Part shown: positions 33,856 through 45,600 of the stretch, one piece after another
Position numbering within the stretch: the first letter of the stretch is position 1
How the letters are laid out: each line of letters begins with the position of its first letter
Assembly: GCA_024195265.1 (NCBI GenBank)
Contig: JAJLRJ010000008.1
Location: forward strand, 5,082,017 to 5,146,016
DNA from: Dendrophyllia cribrosa
Taxonomy: Eukaryota; Cnidaria; Anthozoa; Scleractinia; Dendrophylliidae
DNA: 64,000 bases
Reading direction: 5' to 3'
Position numbers and translations under genes: made by a program
Notes under the pieces: generated by a model
Seen by the model: the letters and a program-made list of their open reading frames with translations, nothing else
Told to the model about the DNA's origin: nothing
The model's database searches: none

Positions 33856-34080
33856 AGGCTACCATGATTGTGTTCTTTATTCTGTAATTACATTGCCTCG
33901 ATTCCATGTTTGTCTTCTGTCTTCTGCAATTACGTTGCTTCGATTCCATGATTGTGTTCTTTATTCTGTAATTACATTGCCTCGATTCGATGTTTGTCTT
34001 CTATAATTATTACGATGTTCTGTAATTATGTTGCCTCGATTCCACGTTTGTTTTCTGGATTCCGCAATTATGTTGTTTAC
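33856..34080. repeat. Minisatellite, unit about 41-52 bp
   Basis: About five diverged units built on TCTGTAATTACATTGCCTCG and ATTCCATGTTTGTCTTCT. One further unit occurs alone at 23050-23093, next to the right end of the element 20302-23042. Confidence 0.65.
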
Positions 34081-34114
34081 CATGATACCGGAAGTGAATG
34101 ACGAATCACAAATG

Positions 34115-34385
34115 TACTACGGTGGCCCAAAAGTGCACGGCAAATTAAAGAAATCCACGGCACAAGAGAGAGAACTCACGGCACAAGAGAGAGAACCACG
34201 GCAAAACAGAGAGAACTCACGGCAAAACAGAGAGAACTCACGGCAAAACAGAGAGAACTCACGGCAAAACAGAGAGAGCCACGGCGCAAGAGTGAGAACT
34301 CACGGCAAAAGAGAGAGAGCCACGGCAAAACAAAGAGAAAGCCACGGCGGAAGTGAGTTTTCCACGGCGGAAGAAACAACTCACA
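34115..34385 (+). repeat. Left terminal repeat with CACGGC tandem array
   Basis: After the terminal 40 bp, a unit of about 21-22 bp (CACGGCAAAACAGAGAGAAC and variants with GCACAAG or GAGCC) repeats about 11 times. It could serve as an array of transposase-binding sites. Confidence 0.8.
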
Positions 34386-34461
34386 ACAGGGAGCCCAATC
34401 TGTACACAGAGATAATTGGAGCAGGCGAACATTGCAGTCAGCGGTCTGTTTTTATTACAAG

Positions 34462-35607
34462 ATGGCGGACAACGAAAAAGATATTCTAGAGTCGCTGTTT
34501 TATAAAGGACACGAGTACAAAGAGATTTGTGAAATCTTGAAAATTCAACATGGAATAAATCTTAGCCTTGATCAGCTGAAAAGAAAGCTCAAGTATTATA
34601 ATTTGCGAAGAAACAAGGTTCAGTTTAATCCCCAGTCTTTAAGAAATTCAATCATCGAAATACTAGATGGACCTGGGAGTTCTTGGGGCTATCGCAGTGT
34701 TTGGCATGCACTACAGCGGAAAGGTATACGAGTACCTAGAAAAGCAGTAGAGGAAATTGTACGTGAACTAGATCCTGACGGAGTGGAAACAAGGAAAAGA
34801 CACAAGCTGCGTAGACGCGAGTACATCTGCCCTGGGCCAAATCAAGTTTGGCATGTAGATGGTTACGATAAGTTGAAGCCCTTTCACTTCCCGATACATG
34901 GATGTATCGATGGCTATAGCAGGAAAGTTTTGTGGCTCTTTGTCACACGGTCCAATAATCTGCCAGACAACATAGCTGCATATTATTTAGATACTGTCCG
35001 TGGGCAAGGAGGGTGTCCATTAAAGCTATACACTGATTTGGGGACAGAAAATGGCACAATGGCAGGGATTCATTCTTTTTTTAGGGACGATCCTGACAGT
35101 CACAAGTATGTTCCATCTCCTCGTAATCAACGTATTGAGGGATGGTGGAGTTTTTTCAACAAACATTGGTCATCTTGGTGGATATCTTTCTTTAAAGATA
35201 TGGAGTCTGCAGGTGATCTTGACATGCTTGATCCTCTACACAAAGAATGTTTATGGTTTTGCTTTGCAAAAGTACTTCAAAAAGGTCTTGATGAAGTAAA
35301 AGATAATTGGAACACTCATTATATAAGAAAATCTCGATTTGATACAATCAGTGGTAGACCAGATGCTTTGTATACTGTTCCAGAGTTTCATGGTGGCATC
35401 AGTGGTCTTATTGTGCCTGTCCAGAATGCCCATATCAATTATGCATACTCACACCTTGTGGAAGCCACTGACACTCATGATTATTCAGAGTACCATGAAT
35501 ACTTTCAATATGTTATGGACGAATTACAAGTAACTGCAGCAAATGACTGGAAAGGTGCTCTGGATCTTTACAAAACAATCACAAATATGGCTGTAAATGG
35601 AATTTGA
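34462..35607 (+). CDS. rve-type (IS3-like) DDE transposase
   Basis: About 381 residues from ATG 34462 in the strong context AAGATGGCGG; the frame extends ten codons upstream, but that ATG lies in a weaker context. N-terminal helical DNA-binding region (ILESLFYKGHEYKEICEIL, LDQLKRKLKYYNLRR), then GYRSVWHALQRKGIRVPR, then an integrase-core catalytic domain: D in VWHVDGYDKLKPF, D in LYTDLGTENG and E in RNQRIEGWWSFF. This is the retroviral/IS3-type DDE fold, joining DNA ends to target. Single exon, no interruption; an AATAAA lies near 35839. Encoded close to the left terminus of the 6-bp-TSD element, so it is the expected mobilising enzyme. Confidence 0.85.
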   Translation: MADNEKDILESLFYKGHEYKEICEILKIQHGINLSLDQLKRKLKYYNLRRNKVQFNPQSLRNSIIEILDGPGSSWGYRSVWHALQRKGIRVPRKAVEEIVRELDPDGVETRKRHKLRRREYICPGPNQVWHVDGYDKLKPFHFPIHGCIDGYSRKVLWLFVTRSNNLPDNIAAYYLDTVRGQGGCPLKLYTDLGTENGTMAGIHSFFRDDPDSHKYVPSPRNQRIEGWWSFFNKHWSSWWISFFKDMESAGDLDMLDPLHKECLWFCFAKVLQKGLDEVKDNWNTHYIRKSRFDTISGRPDALYTVPEFHGGISGLIVPVQNAHINYAYSHLVEATDTHDYSEYHEYFQYVMDELQVTAANDWKGALDLYKTITNMAVNGI

Positions 35608-35698
35608 GCGAATGTTCCATTTCACTTTTCACAAGGTTTTAATTGTGAAATTGAAATAGTCAAAAACATGTGTGTAACTTTATTGAACATTTCACATT

Positions 35699-35913
35699 CT
35701 CGTATCCAGATCCCTCTCAGTTTCTAACGGAAAATCGAAGGCTCTGGTTGCAGACGATACTGGAAGTACCAGAATCTAGGTGAACTCGTATGATATGAAC
35801 ATTCCATACGGATAGGTTATTTGGGATTTTTGATCCAATAAAATAAGATTCATTCGTCTCCAACCAGAGCCTTTGATTTTCCGTTGGGAAACTGAGAAGG
35901 GTCTGGGTACAAG
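35699..35913. mobile_element. Foldback MITE, 215 bp
   Basis: Arms of about 60 bp (CTCAGTTTCTAACGGAAAAT, GGCTCTGGTTG and complements) face each other around a central loop that includes AATAAAATAAG. Confidence 0.7.
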
Positions 35914-36970
35914 AATGGGGCATTTCAACGTTTTTGCCCAGAGAAGTTATTTTCCAAGTTATGAACATTTACAATTTGGATATGCAATTAAAATGACATC
36001 ACCTTTACGTATAGATAGCCTCATCCGTAGGCAACCCAATGGGAAAAAAAGTAAAAAGGAGCTTGTCCCCTCTCAGCCGCATATCAATTTATTAAAGCCA
36101 CTGAAAACAATGTTTTCCCTTCAACAATAATAGAGAAATATGGACAAGTACAACACACAAACTGATATTTTGTTAGACTTAAAGCTTTAAAATAGATCAC
36201 AATTTTGTTATTAATAATTCTTTTATTTTAATTAATATTAACATTGATAACATTATGGAATTGTACTTAAAATCACAGTTAGTCAATGACCATTGAATTG
36301 ATTGTCATGCTTAACATTTTGAACCCATTTCAGGGAATAGATTGTAATTAAAATTACCTTTTTGTATTTTCGTCTTTTGTACCATTTATTGTTTATTCAC
36401 CATAATCAGTGTTTATATTTAAATTGTGATGATACAACAATAAAATAATCAACACAGTTCAATTCATTCACATTTGGAAAAAATTACAACAGTTATAATA
36501 TAACATTATATACTATAGAACAGGAACAATATATAAATGTAAATATTCAGAATTCAAAAAGGCTGAATTGTGAAAAACCTTTGATTATATAAAATATAAT
36601 CTGTACAAAAATGTGATCAAAATTATCAACATAGTTACAGTCAAAGGACTGGAAGGGTGCCCCTCTAGAATGCATTATTTCATTCATTATTCAATTTTTG
36701 ACTTCATTATTCGTTTTTGGAACTTCTCAAAATTATATAAATAATATCAACAATTATTATATAAAAAATAATTGATAATATTATTTATTTATATAATACA
36801 AATCAAATAATTTAGTGATATTTGAAGAGGTTTTATTTAGTTTTTGAATACTTAAAGGAAAAGGTCATTCCAAAATGGCACTTTTCTCCCCTTTGAAAAT
36901 AGAAAGGCAATGCAAAGATAAGTTACTCACCAAAATTTTAGCTTCTAAATAGCTTTCTAACCTTTTGAAA
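35914..36970. other. AT-rich non-coding stretch inside the element
   Basis: Very AT-rich from 36130 to 36860, with a palindromic AT block at about 36735-36800 (AATAATATCAA and ATTGATAATATT). No gene is recognised. Confidence 0.5.
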
Positions 36971-36971
36971 T

Positions 36972-37183
36972 CATTGTTGGAATATGTGTGACGTCATCGA
37001 GTTCAACCTGAAGTTTGGCGGGAAGCTTGAACACTCGAAACCACTGTTCAACAGTCTTTCTGCACCATCGTTTTCATCATCAAAGACATTATTTCCTTTA
37101 TCGACATGCTCCTGTTCGAAACAATGCCGCTCAGTCATTTTGTTTGCTCAGAGCTGAGCTCAATGACGTCATGCATATTCCAA
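36972..37183. mobile_element. Foldback MITE, about 210 bp
   Basis: TTGGAATATGTGTGACGTCA at the left is mirrored by TGACGTCATGCATATTCCAA at the right. The interior has no ORF of note. Confidence 0.55.
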
Positions 37184-37333
37184 GATGGCGGCGATCATGC
37201 ACGGTTTTTAGTGGCTGCAGTACAGGAACGATATGTATGTACATGTAAAAATACAACATCATAATTAAAAAAGGCTGAATAGTGTGATGATCTGTGCATC
37301 CACTATATTGAGGTTAAACTTGTGAAAACACTC

Positions 37334-40300
37334 TTAGGCCCTTGAGAATGCCTGCCCCTTGCAAAAAGCTATTAAGAAATTATTTTTAAATTCATCAGCA
37401 GTGGACATGTGTGCAACAAGGAAAGTTATTTCTCTACCGCATGCCCTAACAATCGGGAAACACACGCTGTGCTTTGGGTTGCGTTTCTTACAGTCATGAT
37501 CAAATGTGACGTAAATGGGTATTTTTTTTGTGATGTCTCGATGTCGCTGCCCAGTTAGCCACCCCATCACTGCAGCTGGGCTCAGATCAGCTTCAGTAAA
37601 CCTTTCATCACCATCATTGTCGTCATTGTCACCATCATGATCACCATCAGCATTAACAGCTTTCCATGCTAAAGCTTCTGTGTAGGCACTTACTGGTGAA
37701 TTGTCTTCGAAGCTGAATAGCAAGTCTTGGAAATTGTCCATGACAGATTCCTCAATGGATCGACGAGTGCTTCCCACATCTGAATACTCAGGCTTAAGCA
37801 AAGAGAATAAATAATCTGGATCAACTGGCTGTTGTTGATCTGTGATGAACAGATTTTTGCATACTTGTGGGTGCTTTGTGATGATGGTTGCAAAATCATA
37901 CAGCTCCAATCCTTTTTTCAGTTCTTTAAGCATCAGCTCCCTTCTGCTTAGCAGGCTGACAGTAACAGCAGCAACAATGGATTCTACATGAGCCTCAGTA
38001 ATGGGCCCCGTGTAGCTATGTTCAAGGATTGTATCTGTGTTGGCAGCAACATCCTCCCTGATTCCCTCCAATAACTTGAGCTCACTTTCAGTCAAGTGTT
38101 TTTGAATGTCTTCGGTAGTGCTAGTGTAGTTGAGACCTTCTGCTGACGCCAATGTATCATAAACACAGGGAGCCAAAAAATTGGGTGCTGGGCCTCCCTG
38201 GGCCAAGCTTGCTGCAACAATCTCTCCTATTGCTCTATAGCTAGCAATGTCATTGGTCGAATACACGGGACTCCCGTCTGGGAAAAACGTTTTGGCTATA
38301 TCAGGAACTGTATGTGCAAAAAATTCAAGAGCCAAAGCACCGTCGTCGATTCCGTCCTCTCCAATGAACTTAATGCGGCACACATGGACAGGATTGACTT
38401 TTTGAGATGCTCTCTGCCACAGTGTGATGGCTCTGTTTACTGGCACACCCCTTCTGATAACAATGAACATAGATATTTTGCCATCAGTGACAACCTTTTC
38501 TTCAAGCATTTTTACAACACTTGCTTCACTATCTGGTGAGGAGGGATGAGGAGATGGCTTGGGGATGTTGTCAGAGTGGGGAGGACTATCATCCACACTA
38601 TACAGTCGATCAAGTTCATCATACAGGAACCATGAATCTGTATTTGAGCTTGAAGGACCTGGAGATGTGTTTGCATGACTAGCAAAGCTAGTATTTTGCT
38701 TGGCTGGTGGGGCTGATATTTTGTCTGAGGCATCACTAGTATCGATGCTCCTCTTGTTTCCTGCTTTAGGAGTGCCGCCCTCGTTCTCTTCATCAACATC
38801 ACTCCTACTTTCTTCTAAGTCATCCACGGTGCAGAGGTACAATGTTATTCGTTTATAGTCTTTTAGCACTGCTTCTTTATACTTTGTTAGAGTAAAAAAC
38901 TCCTTGGTAGGTCCTGGCAGAAAGAGTGCTTCCTGATTATCTTCAAGAAGTAAAGCATATTCAGCTCCTTCTACATACAGATTTCTATGAAAATCTCGCC
39001 ACTTTGATTTTGCATTTTCAAGCAATGTCTGGTAGCAGACATCTTTTTTAACTTTAAGGGCTAGCCTTTTTCCTCTCTTCTCTTTGAGTTCCTCTTCATT
39101 GGCATCCCACACCTTTAGCCCAATAGATATGATCACTTCTTCATCCTCTGGTTTCTTAACATCTTTTTTCTTGCCTTTTCCGGTTAATTGTGATTTCGGA
39201 GGCCTCCCATCTCTGGTATTCTTGAAAGTGACAAAGGATTGTATGGTAGATGATGGTCTACCAAATGGTTGACCCACATTGGGTTGCAAGAGCTCTAGAA
39301 ATAAATGACAGAAAAAGATTAATAAAATTAAAAAAATGGCTATTGACATTATTGTTCTGCATGTTATACAATATAAAGATCATAAAGAAATTGTAATAAA
39401 TATTTAGATTTTAATGGATAAACCTTGGCTCATCATTTTGCCTTAAGTAAATAATTAATATGCAGTCAATTAGTCTCAAAATATTACAAATTTTCCAGTA
39501 TATTGCTTAGAAATGTTGTTAACCCATTCACTCCTGAGAATTTTTACGTTTTTGAGCGATTTTCTGCATTCACACGCCCCATAGGATTTCGTGACTCCAT
39601 ATTTGAAGTTACCATTGAAAGTGCTGCTGTTCTAAAACACTGAAGGCTCGAGTTTACTGAAAACGTCATTGTGACGATCTCATTTTGCTTCGTTGATTTG
39701 CAATAAAGGGTCCAATATGAATTATCTACGATTTTTGGTAAGTTCACAGCCATTTTTCATCTTTAGTAGCTGCCTGGTGAGCATCATTAAGCTTGGAGGT
39801 AGTTCAGAGTCCACTTCTCAATGAAGCGAGTTAGTTGTTGTACTTCGTTTACGAATTTGGCTCGTTGCTCGTTGAACTTGAAAAATGGCCGCCTGGAAAC
39901 GAAGCAGCTTTGGGACTCGACTCTGGATGAATTTCTCGACCTACCGCGGCATATTTTGGAAGTTGCGACCACAGGAGAACACAACAAGCGCGAAATTTCG
40001 GCGGTGGGTCGGAGTGGCTGTGGACTTAGTATAAATATGAAATGTGTGCGGAAAGAAACGAACGCTGTCAAAATTCTTGGCCATTTCCCAGCATGCAGTG
40101 CGGTGGTGATATTGAAAATTGAGGCAAGGTCAGTATGCATTAGAACGAGAGGCTAGAGCTCGGCCCGAGCAACGAATAAGAGCAAAAAAATTCACTGCTA
40201 AGCTAGGACTAGGACTGAATTTTGCTGTGAATGTTGACTTTTGGGTTTGCCATGATGATTTGAATAAAAAAAACTAAAGGCAAAAACGTGATTTTTGTTG

Positions 40301-42162
40301 TTTTTCTATGACGTTAAAAACGGTCATTTTTGTTATTGTCCAAATTCAAACGCTGATATTCTGCAAAAATCGCTGACTTTTTTGTGTTTATTGGGTATCT
40401 CAATTTGAGGACTTTCTAGTCAATGCTCAGAACTGCTAGTTAGGGCAATGTTCGCGCGATTGAGAAAGTTGCAATTTTTTAAAGCAGTGGAGTATTGTAT
40501 GGCCGGTTTTGGCCGGTGTAGGAGCGAATGGGTTAATCTAGTTTAAAACTGCCTTCATGTGAAGTGTTTCAAACATTTTTGGGAAAAAAATAGGACCTGA
40601 ACCATTCTGATCTTGTTGTTTCTTGAAATGAATTTGACCAATTGTTGACATGATTTGTTTGTGATTTTGAATTACATTGGCATTTTTAAAAATGGCCGAC
40701 ACTCGTGAAATGCCTGCCTGTTCGGGTGATTATTCAGCATCAAACCCCCTACCACCAAACTTAAAACGGTTTGGTTGGTTAATGTTACATATTGACTGTA
40801 AAGGAACGTGCAACAAAGTCTTTCATTAAAATATTAAGACCAAGGGCCAATCTACTTTATATCCACCCCTCCCCCCCCCCCCCAAAAAAAAGAGGTCAAC
40901 CAAGAACAACCCCAAGAAAAAGAAGATTAAAAGTGCTGACACATTCACCTCCAAAATTTTAGGACCCCTAGGGTGGGGGGTGGATATAAAATGGAATTGC
41001 CCGAGGGATGAAATACCTCACATCTTGGTTTTAACCTATATATAGGCATTGTTGATCGTTGTGTCGGGAACTTAATGTTTATCTAGTTGCTTTTCTACAA
41101 ATATCGCTGCGATTTGAAGATTCGGAGAACATTTCGTTTTGTTTTGTTTTGAGCCAGCGCTTTTCGCCTTTTGTACCCATCATCCCTTGCGGGGATTAAA
41201 AACATGTGCTTTTTGTAAAATATGGCGCCGCCATGTTTTTTGGCGCTCGAGATTTTTGTTCAAGTTCATCTTAAGTTTTCACGGATGGTGTCAATTGAGA
41301 ATATAACGAGCAACAATGTTTTACCTACTATTACTACTACTACATTCTACTACATTGTAATGGAATAAATTGGAGTTGAAACGTCCGTTGTCTTGCGATT
41401 GATACCGTCACAATCGTACAGACGTCTATTGGGACATTCCATTTTTTATCCGCACACCCCGTATGGAAGGCCAGATTCCGACACCCTAGTTTTTTGTTGT
41501 CGGTATCTTTGAAGATTGCATCCGAGGGGTCCTAAAATTTGTCAGCTTCTTTGAAAAAATATTCCGACAGTCCCTGTGACAGAGGATACCCTCCGTAGAG
41601 GGGGTGCGGATAAAAAATGGAACGTCCCATTGTTTATATCTCCAAAAGCTTTGATTGATATACATAACCAACACTATAAAAGAGGCTTGATCGGAGCGAA
41701 ATATATTTGTCGTTTTTACTTTAACTTTATAACTGTAAGCAGAAACTAGAAATGTAATTTTAATTTGCTGTAAAATTACCAATATAATCAAGTATTGATG
41801 GTTTGCACGTGACGTCACGGCGGCCATGTTGGTGGTCAAGAACAAAAGCGTTTCTCTCCGCTGGGAACTAAACTCTATTTTCATGCAAATTCTGCGACAA
41901 AAATTGTATTGTATTGACCACCAACATGGCCGCCTTGTCACGTGGTTGCAAACCAAGAATTAACAGCTCTAATGAAATGTTATAACTTAATTAAGCTAAG
42001 GAATCATATCATTTCGATTCAAGCATGTCAATGGCTGCATTTATCAAGACAACAAGATTCAAGAGATTGCACAGTTTATACACTACTCTTACCTTTTCCA
42101 CAACTAGGGCAGAATGCAGCTTTACTATTCTCTACTTCACAACCACAGTTAGAGCAAAACAT
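37334..42162 (-). CDS. Zinc-ribbon + HECT-like E3 ubiquitin ligase, two exons
   Basis: Exon 1 (42093-42162) begins at ATG 42162 and encodes a compact zinc ribbon (FCSNCGCEVENSK, FCPSCGK). It ends at a GTAAGA donor in phase 1. Exon 2 (37334-39294) follows a CTAG acceptor with two bases, so the frame joins exactly; the product is about 676 residues. The middle is low complexity (acidic, Ser/Pro-rich). The C-terminal 380 residues match the HECT-like region of G2E3-type proteins: VPVNRAITLWQRA, IKFIGEDGIDDGALALEFF, YRAIGEIVAASLAQGGPAP and a terminal CFPIVRACG, where the first Cys occupies the place of the catalytic Cys. HECT ligases take ubiquitin from E2 onto this Cys, then onto a substrate. It runs towards the centre of the IS3EU-like element. 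The 2.8-kb intron is filled with MITEs. Confidence 0.78.
39523..40532. mobile_element. piggyBac-type MITE, 1.0 kb, TTAA TSD
   Basis: CCCATTCACTCCTGAGA at the left and GGAGCGAATGGG at the right, flanked by TTAA (39519-39522 and 40533-40536). CCC termini with TTAA are the piggyBac signature. Located in the intron of the HECT-like gene; short ORFs inside have no domain. Confidence 0.78.
40847..41010. mobile_element. Foldback MITE with CTATATCCACCCC-type ends
   Basis: GGCCAATCTACTTTATATCC at the left and GGATATAAAATGGAATTGCC at the right, with C-rich and G-rich inner arms. Resembles the next hairpin. Confidence 0.55.
41428..41631. mobile_element. Foldback MITE, about 204 bp
   Basis: Arms TGGGACATTCCATTTTTTAT and ATAAAAAATGGAACGTCCCA, with inner ATCCGCACACCCC and GGGGGTGCGGAT. 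Confidence 0.7.
41799..41952. mobile_element. Foldback MITE, about 154 bp
   Basis: GGTTTGCACGTGACGTCACG and CGTGGTTGCAAACC ends with inner CGGCCATGTTGGTGGTCAA and its complement. Lies in the HECT-like gene's intron, 130 bp from exon 1. Confidence 0.7.
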
Positions 42163-42279
42163 GGCTTCAAAACAGTCTAAACGAGTAACAATTAGAGGTG
42201 AGAAGAAACTGACGCCAAACGAGAGCACGTGCAATACACACATACACAGGCAACCCATACATTTCTGAGACTAAGTGGC

Positions 42280-42480
42280 GTTTACACTTCCGCCGTGGAA
42301 AACTCACTTCCGCCGTGGCTTTCTCTTTGTTTTGCCGTGGCTCTCTCTCTTTTGCCGTGAGTTCTCACTCTTGCGCCGTGGCTCTCTCTGTTTTGCCGTG
42401 AGTTCTCTCTGTTTTGCCGTGAGTTCTCTCTGTTTTGCCGTGGATTTCTTTAATTTGCCGTGCACTTTTGGGCCACCGTA
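42280..42480 (-). repeat. Right terminal repeat with CACGGC array (inverted)
   Basis: Inverted counterpart of 34115-34385 with fewer units (about nine), so the arrays have contracted or expanded independently while the outer 40 bp stayed conserved. Confidence 0.8.
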
Positions 42481-42486
42481 CAAATG

Positions 42487-42651
42487 AGAGGAAAATGGGA
42501 ACGAGGTGATCTTGGCCTGTAGAGGTTGGGAACGAGGCTATACTCGCGGGAGCTGGAACCAGGGGTGGAACGAATAAACATCGTTGAGCGGTTAATTTGA
42601 GCCGATCCGGAGGAGGACGTTGTCACATTTCAGCTTCGTAGACTATAAAAA
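42487..42651. other. Short spacer before the second transposase gene
   Basis: Contains two relics of the AACCTCGTTCCC terminus (GGGAACGAGGT at about 42497 and GGGAACGAGGC at about 42528) and TATAAAAAATG just before the proposed start at 42652. Confidence 0.4.
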
Positions 42652-45600
42652 ATGAGTTTGCTGGACTTGGTAGGAGAGGAATTTATCCGAGGGCTTGTTG
42701 AACGAGGGTTTTCGTACAATGCCATTGGCGAAAAACTCCGAGCGTCCTTTCCTGGTAAGCTTTTATACACATCTAATCCCAGTGTCTTCAAATCATCTTT
42801 ATTATATTACGACAGCTCTTTGCACAGGGTACAGAGGAGCTCTATTTGATCGTACAAGACGTTATTTTCTTCGAATTGTCGCCGTTTTGAAAGTTAAACT
42901 GATTGCGTTACACAAAATATGTACCGCGGGCCAAATTACTACGGGCTCGGAAGCTGCGAGTACAGTACAGTATCGGTGTACAGTAAAGAATACGGAATAC
43001 GGAAAGGGAGGAAACTGATTTGGGCGTAACTCAGACGAAATTTAATAAAAACGCCTCATTTTAAGTATGTGATCTGTAATTTCAATATTCTAATGAAATA
43101 TCGAAGAAATCCATCAAAAACAGTCGGTAAACCTACATTTGCGGCGACCGGAATTTACGGCTTTGACCGCAACATCTGGTGACGGAAATGACGCCATCAG
43201 GTATTGTGCGCATGATCGGAGGTTTTTTCAGTCGTTATCGCATCCACCGAAGGTTATGATTCGATTGCCCGTGTGTAGTTTCGCGGAATTTTAAGATGTA
43301 AATCTTGAGAAGTCTGCTGAAATTCTTCACAAATTCTACTGTTCTAGTGTAAAATGGGTATTCTACATTTAGCCGTTTGTTAAGAAGGATTTTAGTGTAG
43401 ACTGGGTTTTAAAACCTTTCAAAAGCCGCGTGCAACGGACTAGAGGTCAAGTCTGTCGGTTGTGGTTTCCCGTGGTGTTGCGCTTGTAGTTTTTGACCTC
43501 ATTTTAGCCTCCCTTTTTGCCTGGCGGTTGGTGTGTTGTTTTCGCCACTAGTATTGGCATGTAGATTTTTATAAAGCCGTTTAAATTTCTTTAACTTTTC
43601 TCTCTGAAATACCGGACATGACAGGATCTATAATGATCTGTTGACGTGAATGTCTTTCCTGCTATTCGTATTAATGTCACGCTGGGCCCAGCTATTTTAG
43701 TTTTGTCTTTGCAGGATTTTAATTTTCAGGATTCAAGCTTTATAGCAGAGAGAGCTGTAGCTAAATAAGCTATTCAACTTGTAGAGAGTTGAAGTTTGTC
43801 TCAGTCAAGGTTGTAATTTTAGCTTCCATTCGCTACGCTTTTTAGCTGCGTGCACTGAGCTCGCTGTTTAAACCTCCGTTGGCAATTTCGACAGTCTGGC
43901 GACTGCTTCCGTTTTGAACACCAAAAAAAATCAAATACGCGTTAAATTTTCAATAACTCCTTTATACCATTTCGAAACGTAAGCATGTTTTGTCCTGCCC
44001 GATAATTTGTTTTCTTTTTCTTGGGCGGATTTTCTTGCAGGAGCAGACCTTTTCAAAGAAGAATTTTCCATGTTTTTGATTTTCCCTCCACAGCTGATGT
44101 TTTGAATTTTGAATTAATAACGGCTCACCGCACTTCCGGTCATTGCCACTTCCGTCACCAGATGATGCGGTTCACATCGAACTCGTCGCGTGGTACAAGT
44201 TTCCTCCCTTTCCTTTCTTTTCTCTCGGCACTTCGTGCCTTGTTCGGAAAGCTTCGCTTTCCGAAGATAATTGCGCCCTTAGTAATTTGGCCCGCGGTAC
44301 ATTTTGTGTATTTTAAAAACGCAATCAGTCAAACTTTCAAGACGGCGACGATTCGAAGAAAATATCGTCTTGTACGATCAAACAGAGCTCCTCTGGACAC
44401 TGTGCTCTTTGTGAGTCAAAACAAATTCTGTCCCATAAGAACACGCGGGCTAAGCTTAAGAAGCATAAGAAGATTTTGTAAAGAGAGAAATATTAATGTA
44501 ACAACATTACGATGGATATCAGACGAATATCTGGAGGAAATGATCACGTCCAATATCGTGCAGGTGAGATTTCGAGAGATTGAATGCCAACCTCGTTCCC
44601 AGGGTCTCTCTTCTTCCCTCCCCTGGAGCGAGAGAGAGAGAGCCCCTGGCTCAGGCTGGTCACGTGTCTCGTGGACAATTATAATCCTAAGGAGGGGTAG
44701 ACAGTATTTGTAACGTTGCCTTGTTTTCTGTACAGTGGCAAGGCTCGTGCTGTGCGCGACGGTTGTTGTTTCAGCTGTGGCTGTGAAATAAATTATGTTC
44801 CATGTTCCATAACCTCCTGTTGAAAATAGGAATCTGTATTGCAAGATATATATAAAAGACGTAAACAATTCTCTGTGATTTAATATAGCAAGACCCGGAA
44901 TAAAACAGATAAAACATCCCAGGCCTTTATATCGTCAACCGAATAGGGATGTTAGCAATCTCTTTGGCCGTGAAAAGTGCTTCAATTTTGCTGTTTATGT
45001 TATGCCTGCCGTTTATAACTTAATAAATAGAAGGACAAAAGATCCTGACAACTTATAATTTTCGAACTGAACATAATATGAACAAAATCCTAAAATTGAA
45101 ATAACGAAGGTTCAGTCAAACGATTCACACGAAAGCGAATAAACAATACGCAAGGATAAAATTGTTGCTCAAAAATTCACAAGTATATAAATGAACAATG
45201 TATAGACATCCAAACGACTGGAACTGGTGAACATAGTAACTAAACAACATGTCTCACACACGAAGAATAAAAGCTTTCATTGTCTTCTCTCGATCGTTTC
45301 CTGTTATAAAAGTGTACTGTTGATCAGCGTGCAAACATTTGGTCCGTGGCGGCCGCTTCTTTCTTGCTTTGCCATCGCCAGAGAACAGACGGCAGCACTT
45401 TAATGTGCCTTTCGAATGAAGCTTAAAGATCGCCTGTTAAGCAGTATGTAGCGATAATTCATCCCAGTCCGGAACAATGCCATAAATCTGATAAATCAAG
45501 AGCGCGAGCTTTGCGGCGTCAAGTAATAAAATTGGATTGCATTCTGCAGCAAGTTCAAAATTAGCTTTACTGCGGTAAATCTTCAAGCGCCGTGACAATT

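Larger units (their letters stand above)
34115..42480. mobile_element. IS3EU-like transposon with rve transposase and HECT-like ligase, 8.4 kb
   Basis: Termini TACGGTGGCCCAAAAGTGCA (left, with an extra TAC) and its complement (right), flanked by a perfect CAAATG duplication at 34109-34114 and 42481-42486. The inverted ends contain short tandem arrays (listed separately). A transposase gene reads right from 34462; a spliced HECT-like gene reads left from 42162. From memory, an rve-type transposase and a 6-bp TSD match the eukaryotic IS3EU superfamily. A piggyBac-type element and three foldback MITEs have inserted in the HECT gene's intron, and two more MITEs lie between the genes, so this copy has resided for some time, yet both ORFs remain open. 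Confidence 0.8.

Noticed and set aside
44021..44713. 230-codon ORF as one protein
   Set aside because: It fuses the right end of a hAT-like element, one real exon of the rve transposase (about 44440-44571) and the left end of another transposon.
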